The notes: a model not told the origin generated them from the sequence alone. A stretch of 64,000 nt of DNA from Streptosporangiaceae bacterium (GCA_019245115.1 JAFARZ010000358.1:1-64000), one strand, 5' to 3'; counted from the first letter of the stretch, positions 1 to 10,685 are shown. Made by a program: numbers and translations.

Positions 1-869
1 GGATGCCCGTTGCGCTGGGCATCTGACAGCCGCTCTAGCAGCAGCACGCCGGCCCCCTCGGCCCAGCCGGTCCCGTCCGCCGCCGCAGCAAACGACTTGC
101 ACCGCCCATCCGGCGCCAGCCCCCGCTGCCGCGAGAACTCCACGAACACGCCAGGCGTCGCCAGCACCGTCACCCCGCCGGCCAGCGCCAGCGTGCACTC
201 CCCGGCCCGCAGCGACTGAGCTGCCAGGTGCAACGCCACCAGCGACGACGAACACGCCGTATCCACCGTAACCGCCGGGCCGCACAGGCCGAAGGTGTAG
301 GCGATCCGGCCCGAGGTGACACTGACGGCGGTGCCGGTGAGCAGGTGGCCTTCAACCTGCTCGCTTGCTTCGTGCAGCCGCGGACCGTAATCCTGTGCGA
401 TTACGCCGACGAACACGCCGACCTGGCTGCCGCGCAGCGAGTCCGGCGCGATCCCCGCCCGCTCGAACGCCTCCCAGGCGGTCTCCAGCAGCACCCGCTG
501 CTGCGGGTCCATCGCCAGCGCCTCACGCGGGCTGATCCCGAAGAACTCCGGATCGAACTGGCCCGCGTCATACAAGAACCCGCCCTTGCCGGTGGCCGAC
601 GTGCCCGGGCGGTCCGGGTTTGGGTCGAGCACGGTATCGAGGTCCCAGCCGCGGTCTTTGGGGAAATCGGAGATCGCGTCTCTGCCCTCGTCCACCAGAC
701 GCCATAGGTCCTCGGCATCGCGCACCCCGCCCGGGTATCGGCAGCCGACCGCGACCACGGCCACCGGCTCGCGCGCCTTCTCCTCCAGCTTGGCCAGCTG
801 CTCTCGGGTTCGCCGCAGGTCCACGGCGGCGCGCCGGAGGTACTCGCGGAACTTCTCCTCGCTGTTCAG
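1..869 (-). CDS. Type I PKS, N-terminal docking helix and partial KS (runs off the window)
   Basis: This is the next PKS subunit downstream of the module at 866-7405. The frame opens with a charged helix (SEEKFREYL) typical of the N-terminal coiled-coil docking domains that pair PKS subunits. A ketosynthase follows, with the CRYPGG entry motif and the active-site Cys in TACSSS near residue 204; it would carry out chain-extending condensation. No ATG, GTG or TTG lies between the in-frame stop upstream and this helix. The codon in the right place is CTG at 869-867, seven bases after GAGGAG (877-882) and overlapping the previous stop as CTGA. I take CTG as the start, which also gives the length normal for this docking helix. 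The gene is cut by the window edge, so AT and later domains are not visible. Confidence 0.88.
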   Translation of the reverse strand, partial: MNSEEKFREYLRRAAVDLRRTREQLAKLEEKAREPVAVVAVGCRYPGGVRDAEDLWRLVDEGRDAISDFPKDRGWDLDTVLDPNPDRPGTSATGKGGFLYDAGQFDPEFFGISPREALAMDPQQRVLLETAWEAFERAGIAPDSLRGSQVGVFVGVIAQDYGPRLHEASEQVEGHLLTGTAVSVTSGRIAYTFGLCGPAVTVDTACSSSLVALHLAAQSLRAGECTLALAGGVTVLATPGVFVEFSRQRGLAPDGRCKSFAAAADGTGWAEGAGVLLLERLSDAQRNGH

Positions 870-3800
870 TGCATATCTCCTCGGGGAGGGGACGAATCAG
901 GTACGGGTCCGTGCGAGCGCAATTCGTTGTCCAGGGCGTCGAATAGCTCGTCGTCGCTCGCGGACTCTAGCGCGGTCAGGTCGGCGGCTGCCGCGGCCGA
1001 GACCGGCGTCCACTTGCGCAGCATCTCCTCCAGTCGGCCGGTGACCGCCTGCCGCCGGTCGCCGGCCAGCCCGGACAGCGCGGCGTCGAGCCGGTCCAGG
1101 TCGGCCAGAATCCGAGCCGCCGGGTCGGCGTCGTATGGGAACAGCTCCCGGTGCAGGTGGGCCGCTAGCTCAGCCGATGTCGGATACTGGAACAATATGT
1201 CGACCGGCAGCCGCAACCCGGTCGCGGTGGCCAGTCGGTTGCGCAGCTCCACCGAAGTCAGCGAGTCGAAGCCCAGCTGGGTGAATGGTGCGTCCACGAC
1301 CAGCCGGTCCGGGTGGTCGAAGCCGAGTATCGTGCTCGCCTCGGCCCGGACCAGCTCCTCTACCGCCCGCTTTCGCTCTGGTCGGGGCACGGCCAGCAGC
1401 CGACGCCGCCGGTCAGAGCCGTCGGCGGGGCCGCCCCGTGCCAGCGGAGGCCCCGCCAGTTCCCGCAGCACGGCAGGTACGCCCGAGGTCTGGGTCAGGT
1501 CGAAAGCGGCACCGACAACCACCGGCTCGGCGGCCCGTCGGCCCGCGTCAAACAAGGTGAGGCCGTCTGCAGTGGTCAGCGGCCGCAGACCCAGCCGACG
1601 CAGCCGGACCCGGTCGGCATCGCCCAGCCCGGCGGTCATCGCGCTCTCCTGCTCCCACAGGCCCCAAGCCAGAGCAACAGCCGGCAGGCCCGCCAGCCGC
1701 CGATGCCGGGCCAGCGCGTCCAGGAACGCGTTAGCCGATGCGTAGTTAGCCTGCCCCGCGGTGCCGACCAGCCCGGCCACCGAGGAGAAGACGACAAAGG
1801 AGGCCAGGTCGAGGTCCCGGGTCAGCTCATGCAGATGCCAGGCAGCGTCGACCTTGGGACGCAGCACCCGCTCAACCTGCTCCGCGGTCAGCGCGGCAAA
1901 CAGCCCGTCGTCGACCACGCCGGCCGCGTGCACGACGGTGGTAAGCGGTCGGTTGGTCGGCACGGTGGCCAGCACGGTGGCCAGCGCGGATCGGTCGGCG
2001 GCATCGCAGGTGACCACATCGGCCCGGGCGCCGAGGGCTGTGAGGTCGTCCCGCAGGTCGGCCATGCCTTCGGCGGCCTCCCCGCGTCGGCTCAGCAGCA
2101 GCAGATTCCGGGCGCCCTGGCCAGCCAGGTGCCGGGCTACCATCCCGCCGAGCGTGCCGGAGGCACCGGTGACCAACACGGTGCCGGCCGGGTCCGGTGC
2201 CACCGGTATGGTAAGCACGACCTTGCCGACGTGCTGGGCCTGGCTGAGATAGCGGAACGCGGCAGGCGCCTGCCGCACGTCCCAGGTGGTCCGTGGTGGC
2301 AGCCGCAGCGCACCGGCAGCGAACAGGTCCAGCACCGCGCGCAGCATCGCACCGATCCGCTGCGGATCGACCTCGAACAGGTCGAAGGCCCGGTATTCCA
2401 CGTGGATCGAGGCCGGGTCGCGCAGGTCGGTCTTGCCCATCTCCACGAACCGGCCGCCCGGGCGGAGCAGCCTCAGCGAGGCGTCGATGTACTCGCCGGC
2501 AAGCGAGTTGAGCACAACGTCGATGCCGACATTGGCGAACCGGTCGGCGAAGCTGAGGTCGCGGGACGAGGCGATCTGGGCGTCGGTCAGGCCGACCCGG
2601 CGCAGTTCGGCCCACTTGTCCGGATTTGCCGTGCCGAAAACGTCAGCCCCTAGGTGCCGGGCAAGTTGCACAGCCGCGCCACCGACGCCGCCAGCTGCCG
2701 CGTGCACCAGTAGCGATTCCCCCTGTCGTAGCTCGGCCACGTCAACTAGGGCGTAGTACGCGGTGAGGAACGCTGCCGGCACCGAGGCCGCCTGCGCGAA
2801 GGTCCAGCCGGCCGGCAGTGGCGCCACCATCCGGGCGTCGGCCACCGCGAACGGACCCATTGCCGCGCGAAAGAGCCCGAGCACCCGGTCGCCGGGGGCC
2901 AGCCCGGACACCTCCGGGCCGACCTCGTTGATGATGCCGGCCCCCTCGATTCCGGGCAGGCCGCTATCGCCCGGGTACATGGCCAGCGCGCCGAGCACGT
3001 CACGGAAGTTGACGCCGGCCGCTCGGACCGCGATCCGGACCTCGCCTGGGCGTAGCGGCCGGGTCGGTTCGGCAGTTGGCAGCAGTGCCAATGCGTCCAG
3101 GGAACCCCCGCTACTGCTTTCCAGCCGCCAGGCCGGGGTGTCAGGCAAGGCCAGCTCGTCGGCGGCCGGCCCGGAACGCAGCCGGGGCACCTGGGCCAGG
3201 CCGCGGCGTATGGCCAGCTGCGGCTCGCCCGCGGCCACGGCGGCGGCCATTGCGGCGGATAGCGCATCCCATGAGTCGGGCTGGCCGTCGAAGTCAACTA
3301 GCAGCAGGCGGTCCGGGTGCTCGGCCTGCGCCCCCCGGACCAGACCCCACAGCGCCGCGGCGGCTAGATCGGTCACGTCCTCGCCGGGTCCGGCCGCCAC
3401 CGCGCCGCTGGTGAGCAGCACCAGCCGGGACGCGATGAAGCCGTCCCTGGCCAGCCAGTCCCGGACTAGGGCCAGCCCGTCCGCGATCGCCCCATGCGCC
3501 GTAGCCACCGGGTCGCCCGACCCACTGGTCCACGGTACGACCACCGCCGCAGGCACCGCGATCCCGCCGCGCACCGCCATCGCCAGCGCGTCCAGGCCCG
3601 CGTACGCCGTCCCCAGCTCCCTTATGGCGTCGGCCATGCGGGCGTCGGCTCTGGCCGCACTGCCGGGACCATCAGGTGCGACGCTACGATCGAGCAGGGT
3701 CCAGGTGCCGGGCTGGGCCGGGGTACCGGCAGGGAGGGGCAGGTCGGTCCAGTCCAGCCGGAGCGGGCGCGGGCCGGCCGCGGCTGCGACCGCCTGGTCG

Positions 3801-6800
3801 GCCGGGACCGGACGGAACGCCAGCCGCTGCACCGTGGCCAGCGGCTCGCCCTCTTCGTCGGTAAGGACCAAGGCCAGCGCATCCGGAGCGAGCACGGTCA
3901 GCCGGGCCCGTGCCGCCGTCGCCCCCGAACCGTGCACCTGCACCCCTGACCAGCTGAACGGCAGCAGCACCGACGCGGCGGGATCGGCCACGAACAGGTG
4001 CAGCGCCGCGTCTAGCAGCGCCGGGTGCAGCGCGAAGCCGACTTCATCAGTGCCCTCCGGGAGCTCCAGCTCGGCCAGCAGGTCCCCGTCCCGCTTCCAG
4101 GCCGCCCTGACGCCCCGGAATGCCGGGCCGTACGAATAGCCGCGGGTGGCCAGGCCGTCGTAGAGGCCCTCGACGTCGATCGGGATAGCGTTGGCCGGCG
4201 GCCAGGTCCCGGCCAGGCCGGTAGGCCAGGACTTGGCCGTGTCGGTAGTGGCCACCGGGTCGGCGGTGAGGGCCCCAGTGGCGTGCCGCCGCCACGCGCC
4301 GCCCTCGCCGCGAGCGTGCACCGTGACCGTCGACCGGCCGTCTGCTGAGTCTAGCGACACCCGCAGGTCGACCGCTGCCTCGGCCGGCAGCGTCAGCGGG
4401 GCCTCCAGGGTGAGTTCCTCGACATACGGGTGGCCGGCCCGTGCGCCAGCCGCAGTGACCAGCTCGACCAGCGCCGCGCCGGGCAGCAGGACCGTCCCGC
4501 TGATCGCGTGATCGGCCAGCCACGCCTGGGACCGCGGCGAGATCCGGCCGGACAGCGACCAGCCCTGCCCGTCGGGGCGGGCCACCACCGCAGGGGCCAG
4601 CGGGTGGCCGCCCCGGTCTAGCCCCAGCCTGTCGGCGACCCCCTCCGGTCGGTGCCAGTATGATCCATGCTGGAACGGGTAAGTCGGCAGGTCTACCTGC
4701 ATCCCGCCGGGACAGGCTGCGGCCCAGTCCACTGCCACGCCGGCCGCCACCGCAGCGCCCAGCGCTGCGCCGAACATGTCGGCCTCCGACCGGTCAGGCC
4801 GCAGCGCTGGTACCGCCACCGCATCCGCTCCGGCAGGACCGAGTTCTGCCAGGCAGTCCAGCGTCATCGCCGACAGCACGTCGTCCGGGCCCAGCTCGAC
4901 AAATGTCCGGACGCCTCGGTCGGCCAGCTCGGCGGCTCCGTCCCGGAATCGGACCGTGCGGCGGACCTGCCTGGCCCAGTAGTCGGGCGAGCGCAACTCG
5001 TCCCCGGACACTGGCCGGCCGGTCACCCCGGACACCAGCGGGATCTCCGGATCGCGGAAGGTCAGCCCGGCTACCACCGCGCTGAGCTCGTCCAGTACCC
5101 CGTCCATGTGCGAGGAGTGGAAAGCGTGGCTGACCCGCAGCCGCCGCGTCCGCCGCCCTTCGTCGGCCAGTCGTCTCGCCACTGCGGTCACCGCGTCGAC
5201 ATCACCGGAGACCACCACGGCACGCGGCCCGTTGACCGCGGCCAGGTCCACCGGGCGGCCGAGGGCGGCCACCGTGGCCAGTACCTCGTCCTCAGTCGCC
5301 TCGACGGCTACCATCGCCCCGCCGGCCGGGGCAGCCTGCATGAGTCGACTGCGTGCGGCGACCAGCACGCTGGCGTCGGCTAGGTCGAGCACGCCGGCGA
5401 TGTGCGCGGCGGCGATTTCGCCGGCCGAGTGGCCGAGTAGGTAGTCCGGTCGCAACCCACTGTGCCTCGCCAGCGCCAACAGCGCGGCCTGCATCGCGAA
5501 CAGCGCCGGCTGCGCGTACTCGGTGCGGTCCAGCCGCTCGGCGTCGGTGCCGAAGATCACCTCGCGCAGCGGCCGAGGTAGGTACCGGTCCAGCTCGGCG
5601 CAGATCGCGTCAAAGGCGGTAGCGAAGACCGGACAGATCGCGTGCAGCTCGTGGCACATGCCGGGCCGCTGGGCGCCCTGCCCTGTGAACAGAAAGGCCA
5701 GCGGCGTCGGCCTTGGCCCGATGACGGCCCGGCGCACCGGGGCGTTGCCACGTTCCACCGCCTCCAGCCCGGCTAGCAGGGCGCCCCGGTTGGCACCGAC
5801 CACGACCGCCCGGTGTTCAAAGACGGTCCGGGTGGTGGCCAGCGACCAGCCCACGTCCACCGGCCGAACCCCTGGGTCGGCGGCGACCCGCTCGCGCAGC
5901 TGCCGGCTCTGTTCCCGCAGCGCGTCTGGGGTACGGGCCGTGAGCAGCCACGGCACTGCCAGCGGTGCCGCCACCGGGGGTGCCGCCCCCGGTGGCGGCA
6001 CCGTGGCTAGGGTCGGCGCCGGCGCCTCCTCCAGCAACAGGTGCGCGTTGGTGCCGCTGATCCCGAACGAGGACACTGCGGCACGGCGCGGTACCGCGTC
6101 CGGCTCCCACGCTCGTGCCTTGGTGAGCAGCGCTAGCTCACCGGTCGACCAGTCCACCATCGCTGAAGGCGTGTCGACGTGCAGCGTCCGGGGCAGCAGC
6201 CGGTGCCGCAGCGCCTGCACCATCTTGATCACGCCGGTCACCCCGGCGGCGGCCTGGCAGTGCCCGACGTTGGACTTGACCGACCCCAGCCAGGCCGGTC
6301 GGCCCGGCTCGCGGCCTTGCCCGTAGGTGGCCAGCAGCGCGTCGGCCTCGATCGTGTCACCAAGCCTGGTGCCGGTGCCGTGCGCTTCGACCACGTCGAC
6401 GTCGACCGGCCGCAGCCCGGCGTCGGTTAGCGCGGCCCGGATGACGCGCACCTGAGCCCGTCGGCTTGGCGCGGTTAGCCCGGCTTTCGCGCCGTCCTGG
6501 TTGATGGCCGAGCCGCGGATCACGGCCAGCACCTGGTGCCCGAAGCGCCTCGCCCGGTCCAGCGGTTCCAGCAGGAGCATGCCGCTGCCCTCGCTGAACC
6601 CGGTGCCGTCCGCCGCGTCGGCGAACACCTTGCACCGCCCGTCGGGTGCCAGCCCGCGCCATCGGCTGAACTCCGCCAGGACGGCCGGGGTGGCCATCAC
6701 GGCCACGCCACCGGCCAGCGCTAGCTCACACTCGCCGCGGCGTAGCGCCTGCGCCGCGAGGTGGATCGCGGTCAGCGACGACGAGCAAGCGGTGTCGACC

Positions 6801-7405
6801 GTAAGCGCCGGCCCGGTCAGGCCCAGCGCGTATGCGATCCGGCCGCTGGCGACGCTGGCCATGGTTCCGGTGAGCAGGTGACCAGCGAAGGCAGGCGGGT
6901 AGCCGACCGGAGCATAGCCGCTGTCGTACATGCCGAGGAACACCCCGGTTCTGGTACCGCGAAGGTCGCCCGGGATGATGCCGGCCCGCTCGATCGCCTC
7001 CCAGGCGTTCTCCAAGGCGAGCCGGTGCTGCGGGTCCATCGCCGCGGCCTCCCGGCCGCCGAGCCCGAAGAACCCGGGGTCGAAGCGGTCCACTCCGGTC
7101 AGGAAGCCGCCGCCGCGGGCGTAGACGGTGCCAGGTCGGCCGCAGTCCGGGTCGGGGTCGTACAGTTGCTCCAAGTCCCAGCCGCGGTCGGTGGGCAGGC
7201 CGCTGACCACGTCCCGCCCCTCGGCGACCACCTGCCACAGCTCGTCCGGCGACATCACCCCGCCGGGCAGTCGGCAGGCCATCCCGATGATCGCCACCGG
7301 CTCGCTGGGGGCCATTGCCCGGACTGGCGCGTGCTCGGGCGTAGCCTCCGCTGGGTCGAGCAGCCGCGTGCGGACTTGCCCGGCGAGTGCCTGCTCGTCC
7401 GGCAT
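866..7405 (-). CDS. Type I modular PKS, one fully reducing module KS-AT-DH-ER-KR-ACP
   Basis: A complete extension module of about 2179 residues. KS carries TACSSS with Cys near 207, plus EAHGTGT and KSNVGH. AT has GHSAG near 659 and HAFH near 760, the signature of malonyl-CoA selection. DH shows [10 protein letters not shown] with the catalytic His near 965 and LLDAALH near 1133. ER has the NADPH loop AAAGGVGG near 1568. KR has GASGTLGG near 1750 and VVDDG, pointing to a B-type ketoreductase, with NYASANA near 1890. ACP has GFDSL near 2047. An acidic C-terminal tail looks like a docking domain for the next subunit. The module should add a two-carbon unit reduced to CH2-CH2. Start: ATG at 7405 with AAGGGGA five bases upstream. 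The N-terminus (35 residues before the KS) lacks the usual coiled-coil docking helix. The CTGA junction couples it to the next PKS gene. Confidence 0.96.
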   Translation of the reverse strand: MPDEQALAGQVRTRLLDPAEATPEHAPVRAMAPSEPVAIIGMACRLPGGVMSPDELWQVVAEGRDVVSGLPTDRGWDLEQLYDPDPDCGRPGTVYARGGGFLTGVDRFDPGFFGLGGREAAAMDPQHRLALENAWEAIERAGIIPGDLRGTRTGVFLGMYDSGYAPVGYPPAFAGHLLTGTMASVASGRIAYALGLTGPALTVDTACSSSLTAIHLAAQALRRGECELALAGGVAVMATPAVLAEFSRWRGLAPDGRCKVFADAADGTGFSEGSGMLLLEPLDRARRFGHQVLAVIRGSAINQDGAKAGLTAPSRRAQVRVIRAALTDAGLRPVDVDVVEAHGTGTRLGDTIEADALLATYGQGREPGRPAWLGSVKSNVGHCQAAAGVTGVIKMVQALRHRLLPRTLHVDTPSAMVDWSTGELALLTKARAWEPDAVPRRAAVSSFGISGTNAHLLLEEAPAPTLATVPPPGAAPPVAAPLAVPWLLTARTPDALREQSRQLRERVAADPGVRPVDVGWSLATTRTVFEHRAVVVGANRGALLAGLEAVERGNAPVRRAVIGPRPTPLAFLFTGQGAQRPGMCHELHAICPVFATAFDAICAELDRYLPRPLREVIFGTDAERLDRTEYAQPALFAMQAALLALARHSGLRPDYLLGHSAGEIAAAHIAGVLDLADASVLVAARSRLMQAAPAGGAMVAVEATEDEVLATVAALGRPVDLAAVNGPRAVVVSGDVDAVTAVARRLADEGRRTRRLRVSHAFHSSHMDGVLDELSAVVAGLTFRDPEIPLVSGVTGRPVSGDELRSPDYWARQVRRTVRFRDGAAELADRGVRTFVELGPDDVLSAMTLDCLAELGPAGADAVAVPALRPDRSEADMFGAALGAAVAAGVAVDWAAACPGGMQVDLPTYPFQHGSYWHRPEGVADRLGLDRGGHPLAPAVVARPDGQGWSLSGRISPRSQAWLADHAISGTVLLPGAALVELVTAAGARAGHPYVEELTLEAPLTLPAEAAVDLRVSLDSADGRSTVTVHARGEGGAWRRHATGALTADPVATTDTAKSWPTGLAGTWPPANAIPIDVEGLYDGLATRGYSYGPAFRGVRAAWKRDGDLLAELELPEGTDEVGFALHPALLDAALHLFVADPAASVLLPFSWSGVQVHGSGATAARARLTVLAPDALALVLTDEEGEPLATVQRLAFRPVPADQAVAAAAGPRPLRLDWTDLPLPAGTPAQPGTWTLLDRSVAPDGPGSAARADARMADAIRELGTAYAGLDALAMAVRGGIAVPAAVVVPWTSGSGDPVATAHGAIADGLALVRDWLARDGFIASRLVLLTSGAVAAGPGEDVTDLAAAALWGLVRGAQAEHPDRLLLVDFDGQPDSWDALSAAMAAAVAAGEPQLAIRRGLAQVPRLRSGPAADELALPDTPAWRLESSSGGSLDALALLPTAEPTRPLRPGEVRIAVRAAGVNFRDVLGALAMYPGDSGLPGIEGAGIINEVGPEVSGLAPGDRVLGLFRAAMGPFAVADARMVAPLPAGWTFAQAASVPAAFLTAYYALVDVAELRQGESLLVHAAAGGVGGAAVQLARHLGADVFGTANPDKWAELRRVGLTDAQIASSRDLSFADRFANVGIDVVLNSLAGEYIDASLRLLRPGGRFVEMGKTDLRDPASIHVEYRAFDLFEVDPQRIGAMLRAVLDLFAAGALRLPPRTTWDVRQAPAAFRYLSQAQHVGKVVLTIPVAPDPAGTVLVTGASGTLGGMVARHLAGQGARNLLLLSRRGEAAEGMADLRDDLTALGARADVVTCDAADRSALATVLATVPTNRPLTTVVHAAGVVDDGLFAALTAEQVERVLRPKVDAAWHLHELTRDLDLASFVVFSSVAGLVGTAGQANYASANAFLDALARHRRLAGLPAVALAWGLWEQESAMTAGLGDADRVRLRRLGLRPLTTADGLTLFDAGRRAAEPVVVGAAFDLTQTSGVPAVLRELAGPPLARGGPADGSDRRRRLLAVPRPERKRAVEELVRAEASTILGFDHPDRLVVDAPFTQLGFDSLTSVELRNRLATATGLRLPVDILFQYPTSAELAAHLHRELFPYDADPAARILADLDRLDAALSGLAGDRRQAVTGRLEEMLRKWTPVSAAAAADLTALESASDDELFDALDNELRSHGPVPDSSPPRGDMH
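5964..6002. repeat. Perfect 17-bp inverted repeat inside the PKS KS-AT linker
   Basis: GGTGCCGCCACCGGGGG at 5964-5980 is repeated inverted at 5986-6002, leaving a 5-nt loop. It encodes a Pro/Ala-rich stretch of the linker between KS and AT, where sequence is free to vary. The mRNA would form a very stable hairpin. It may be chance in GC-rich DNA or a scar of domain exchange. Confidence 0.8.
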
Positions 7406-7662
7406 CAGTATCCCCTTAAGGTCGTGACACAGACCTGACTGATCCAGCACCGCATCACGCGCTCATGAGCGACTTGAGCTGTGATCGATGCCTGTGGACG
7501 GGCCGGAGAGAGGGTAGCACTCACCTACGGTTACCTCGCCCATCTAAAGCGTTCCTCCAGCCGCCCATGAGCGGCTGGTGCGGAACTGGACTGGTTCAGC
7601 CCGTGCCACGCCCTGGGGCCGGTGCCCGTGACTGTGAGGTCTTGGAGTCTGGAGGGACATCC
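7406..7662. promoter_or_regulatory. Divergent intergenic region with two inverted repeats
   Basis: This 257-base gap separates the leftward PKS genes from the rightward flavoprotein gene, so it must hold both promoters. Two perfect inverted repeats stand out: the 12-bp palindrome CGCTCATGAGCG at 7460-7471, and CCAGCCGC / GCGGCTGG at 7557-7578 with a 6-nt loop. Either could be an operator. I could not fix -35/-10 boxes with confidence. Confidence 0.5.
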
Positions 7663-9189
7663 GTGAGTACTATGCAGCAGCGGATGCGCGGGGTGAGCAG
7701 TACCCGGGCGGTCGTCCTTGGAGGCAGCCTGGCGGGTTTGCTCGCGGCCCGGGTGCTGTCGGAGCGGTTCGAGCAGGTGGTGGTGATCGAACGGGACGTG
7801 CTGCCGCTGGTCGCCGGGCAGCGCCGGGGCGTGCCGCATGGTCGGCATCTGCACGGCCTGCATCCCCGCGGCAGGGAGATCCTCGATGAGCTGTTCCCGG
7901 GCTTCACGGCCTCGCTGGTTGCCGGCGGCGCTGTGCGCTGCGATGTCCTACGGGATACGCGCTGGCATTTGTCCGGCCACCAGCTGCGCCAAGCGCATAT
8001 CGGCCTGCCGGCCTTGTTCGCCAGTCGGCCATTCCTTGAAGACCACGTCCGCGCGCTGGTGCGGCGGCTGCCTGGAGTCCGGTTCCTCGACGATAACTCG
8101 GTCTGCGGTCTCACCACGACGGCCGACAAGCGGACGGTTACCGGGGTTCAGGTCCGCGGACCCGGCGGCGTGCCAGCCGAGGTCACGGGCAGCCTGGTAG
8201 TGGACGCCACCGGGCGAGGGTCACGCACGCCTGTGTGGCTGGCTGAACTCGGCTACCAGCGTCCGGAGGAGGACCGGGTCGAGATCGGCCTGGGGTACGC
8301 GACCCGGAATTACCGGCTGCGGCCTGGCGCCATGAGAGGCGATCAGATGATCCTCACCGCGGCCACACCGGCAAACCCCCGCCTCGGGGTGCTGGCCGTC
8401 ACTGAGGGCGGCCGCCATGTACTTACCATTGGCGGGATCTGCGGTAACTACCCGCCCACCGCCCCGGCGGATTTCGATGAGTTCGTCGCGGGGCTCCCAT
8501 CGGCCGATATAGCTGAGGCCATCGTCGGCGCCGAGCCCCTGGATGACCCGCTGCCGTTCCGGTTCGCCGCCAGCGTGCGCCGCCGGTACGAACGGCTAGC
8601 CGCGTTCCCGGTCGGCCTGCTGATCATCGGCGACGCCATGTGCTCATTCAACCCGATCTACGGCCAGGGCATGACCGTCGCCGCGACCGAGGCAGTGGCC
8701 TTGCGCCGACTGCTGGGCCGCCACGCAGTCCCCGACGCTCGCGGCTATTTCCGCGCCATCGCCGCCGCCATCGACGTGCCCTGGGACATCGCCGTTGGCG
8801 CCGACATGGCCTTTCCCCAGGTCCGAGGCAAGCGCTCAGCGAAGGTACGCCTAGTTAACGCCTACCTGCCGCGACTGCATGCCGCCGCCGCCCACGACGA
8901 AGCACTCGCGGCCTCGCTGGTCCGAGTCATCGGCCTGATAGACCGCCCTGAAGTCCTGCTCCGCCCGAACCGCGTGCTGCGGGTCCTGCGCGGCAACCTG
9001 ATTCATGCCAGGCGGTCCGATCCGGCTCCCGCCGCACCAGTACGACAGGCTGACGCCGCCAGCCAGCGCATCATCGACGCCCTCACCACCCCGACGCCGA
9101 GCGGGACCCCGGCGGCGAAGGCAACGCGGCCAGCGAGGCAGCAGCCTGAAGCGGCTGGTCAGAGGAGCGAAGCGGGCGGGATTCATTGA
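7663..9189 (+). CDS. FAD-dependent monooxygenase/epoxidase, MonCI-like
   Basis: Flavoprotein of about 508 residues. The N-terminal Rossmann fold has VVLGGSLAGLLAARVL with GGSLAG at about 20-25 and ends with the acidic ERD. QRRGVPHGRHLHGLHP follows, and the second FAD motif GDAMCSFNPIYGQGM lies at about 323-337. The order of motifs (RRGVPxxRHxH, ATGRGSR, WLAELGY, NPIYGQGM) resembles what I recall of MonCI, the flavin epoxidase of monensin biosynthesis, and related squalene-epoxidase-like enzymes. Beside a PKS it most likely epoxidises or hydroxylates the polyketide. Start: GTG at 7663, six bases after GGAGGG. The last 60 residues are basic and Ala/Pro-rich, with no domain I recognise. Substrate unknown; a general FAD hydroxylase is the main alternative. 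Confidence 0.85.
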   Translation: MSTMQQRMRGVSSTRAVVLGGSLAGLLAARVLSERFEQVVVIERDVLPLVAGQRRGVPHGRHLHGLHPRGREILDELFPGFTASLVAGGAVRCDVLRDTRWHLSGHQLRQAHIGLPALFASRPFLEDHVRALVRRLPGVRFLDDNSVCGLTTTADKRTVTGVQVRGPGGVPAEVTGSLVVDATGRGSRTPVWLAELGYQRPEEDRVEIGLGYATRNYRLRPGAMRGDQMILTAATPANPRLGVLAVTEGGRHVLTIGGICGNYPPTAPADFDEFVAGLPSADIAEAIVGAEPLDDPLPFRFAASVRRRYERLAAFPVGLLIIGDAMCSFNPIYGQGMTVAATEAVALRRLLGRHAVPDARGYFRAIAAAIDVPWDIAVGADMAFPQVRGKRSAKVRLVNAYLPRLHAAAAHDEALAASLVRVIGLIDRPEVLLRPNRVLRVLRGNLIHARRSDPAPAAPVRQADAASQRIIDALTTPTPSGTPAAKATRPARQQPEAAGQRSEAGGIH

Positions 9190-9376
9190 CAGCTCGAGCG
9201 GAACGCTCCTCTGGACGGTCATCACACCGCTCCCCGCAGCTGCCGTCCGTGCGCCGTCCGTGGAATCCGCGCCCTCCGGCCCGGGCACGCACGGACGCAT
9301 AGCGGACGGCGGTCGCCCGCAATCGCGCCTCGAAACGCATAAACGCTGGTCATCGGCACAAGCCTCGGATAGGAGG

Positions 9377-9435
9377 GACGGTCTGTAAAACCGTCGGCTC
9401 AGCCTACGTTGGTTCGAACCCAACACCTGCCACCA
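9377..9435 (+). tRNA. 3' half of tRNA-Tyr(GTA), probable integration (att) scar
   Basis: The stretch contains an anticodon stem-loop with loop CTGTAAA (anticodon GTA at 9385-9387), a long variable region as expected for tRNA-Tyr, and a perfect T arm (GTTGG, TTCGAAC, CCAAC at 9408-9424). It then has acceptor strand ACCTGCC, discriminator A and CCA to 9435. No matching 5' acceptor strand (GGCAGGT) or D arm is present in the bases upstream. A tRNA gene missing its 5' half but keeping the 3' end is what remains at one boundary after a tyrosine-recombinase element integrates into a tRNA gene. Confidence 0.82.
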
Positions 9436-9442
9436 CCCGGGA

Positions 9443-9480
9443 AACAGCCCCTGACCTGGTATAACGGGTCCGGGGCTGTT
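9443..9480 (+). terminator. Hairpin terminator just after the tRNA-Tyr fragment
   Basis: AACAGCCCC at 9443-9451 pairs with GGGGCTGTT at 9472-9480. It lies eight bases after the CCA end, where a tRNA terminator would be. Its presence suggests that the DNA to the right of the tRNA fragment is the original downstream flank. Confidence 0.7.
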
Positions 9481-9605
9481 GTCGTGTTCATGGCAGCCAT
9501 AAGCAGTTGGATGCTGCTGAAAGCAGCCGCCGGCCGCTGGTCGTGGGACAATCGTGGGACAGAACCCGAGGTGTATCTGCAGGTCGTGACTGGTGAACGT
9601 GCGTA

Positions 9606-10646
9606 CTAGATCCCGGTCGGGCTGCACTGGTCGGTATATGGATGTTGATGCCATACACAGGCCTGGTAGATCACACGGTGCCCATCAATGGTCACCGGAA
9701 CGGCAACAGTGGCCACGAGATCGGGGAGCGCAGAGATGTTCCCGCCCGGGAGAGTTGCGGTGCAGTAGTACCACTTGCCGGGAGCGTTAGACCATCGGAG
9801 CTGCATGCCGGCCTTACTGCCGCTGGGATGGGCTTCAAGCCAGTCGTAGCTGTTCCCGTTGTAGGTCCCTTCCATGACGCTGGCGGCGAGACCTTCGAGT
9901 TTGACCGTATAGACCGTTTGGATGTCGCTGAACGCAGTCGCGGCCGGAGAGCGGAATCCGTCTGATGCGGCGCGGCCACAGGATGAGGCGGGCGCTGCCA
10001 CCAAGATGCCGGTGCCCGGGCCCGCCGGTGCTGCGGCGACCGTGCTGCCGGTAGCCGGAGAATGGCGACCAGAGGCCATTAGTATGCCGAGCACGACCCC
10101 GGCAGCCAGCAGCATGGCACCGGATATGACCGCACCTATTGCGAGCCGCCGTCGATTATGGCCGATGCCTGCTGGTGTTATGCGTCGGTGCCGTAGGGCA
10201 GGGTGAGCGGATGGCTGGTCTGCCTTCACCGGTGCCTCGGCCGGCACGGGAACGAGCACTCGTTCCCCGTCTGCCCTTATGGGCTGGCTTTCCTCGGGCA
10301 AGTCACCGCTGGCGTTGCGATAGAGCTGTTGCCACCGTGGCAGGTCACCCGCACCGTCAAGCCCCCGCCGTTCCTTGTATTTGTCCTGGTAATAGATCCG
10401 GCACCCGGTTACATAGCCTTCGATAACAGGCCAGGAGGGTAGCCGTTCCCCCCTGGCCGCCTCAGCCAGGCGCTGGTGAGGGATGCACGCGTACCTTTGC
10501 AGGGTCCGGTAGGTCGGATTGCCGCAGTCCTCGCGCAGAACGCGCAGTGCCTGCGCCAGAACAGCGAGCGGGCCGTCTTCAGGATCCACCGGTTTCTGCG
10601 GTCTTCCGGGATCGCGAGGCGACTTGCCAGCTTCATCTAAAGGCAT
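9606..10646 (-). CDS. Membrane-anchored protein with N-terminal HTH-like domain
   Basis: 346 residues. Residues 20-90 resemble the degenerate XRE-type helix-turn-helix found at the start of many actinomycete membrane regulators (a TYRTLQRYACIPHQRLAEAA-type helix pair followed by LPSWPVIEGYV). One membrane helix (AIGAVISGAMLLAAGVVLGI) lies near 170-190. The outer domain of about 150 residues has two conserved-looking Cys and several Trp and no enzyme motif I know. The layout suggests a sensor with a cytoplasmic DNA-binding or partner-binding part. It is divergent from a secreted protein gene, and a four-site repeat array lies between them (10686-10749). A purine-rich ribosome site precedes ATG 10646. 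Ligand and target unknown. Confidence 0.75.
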   Translation of the reverse strand: MPLDEAGKSPRDPGRPQKPVDPEDGPLAVLAQALRVLREDCGNPTYRTLQRYACIPHQRLAEAARGERLPSWPVIEGYVTGCRIYYQDKYKERRGLDGAGDLPRWQQLYRNASGDLPEESQPIRADGERVLVPVPAEAPVKADQPSAHPALRHRRITPAGIGHNRRRLAIGAVISGAMLLAAGVVLGILMASGRHSPATGSTVAAAPAGPGTGILVAAPASSCGRAASDGFRSPAATAFSDIQTVYTVKLEGLAASVMEGTYNGNSYDWLEAHPSGSKAGMQLRWSNAPGKWYYCTATLPGGNISALPDLVATVAVPVTIDGHRVIYQACVWHQHPYTDQCSPTGI

Positions 10647-10685
10647 CCCCTGCTCCCTCCCCGTGATCGTCGTTGCAGGCCAGCG

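Noticed and set aside
1285-4139. Long open frames on the plus strand opposite the PKS gene
   Set aside because: They are Arg/Ser/Pro-rich antisense shadows of a clearly coding minus-strand gene; no motifs, no ribosome sites.
9300-9435. Complete tRNA-Tyr gene
   Set aside because: No 5' acceptor strand or D arm can be found in the 80 bases before the anticodon arm; only the 3' half is supported.
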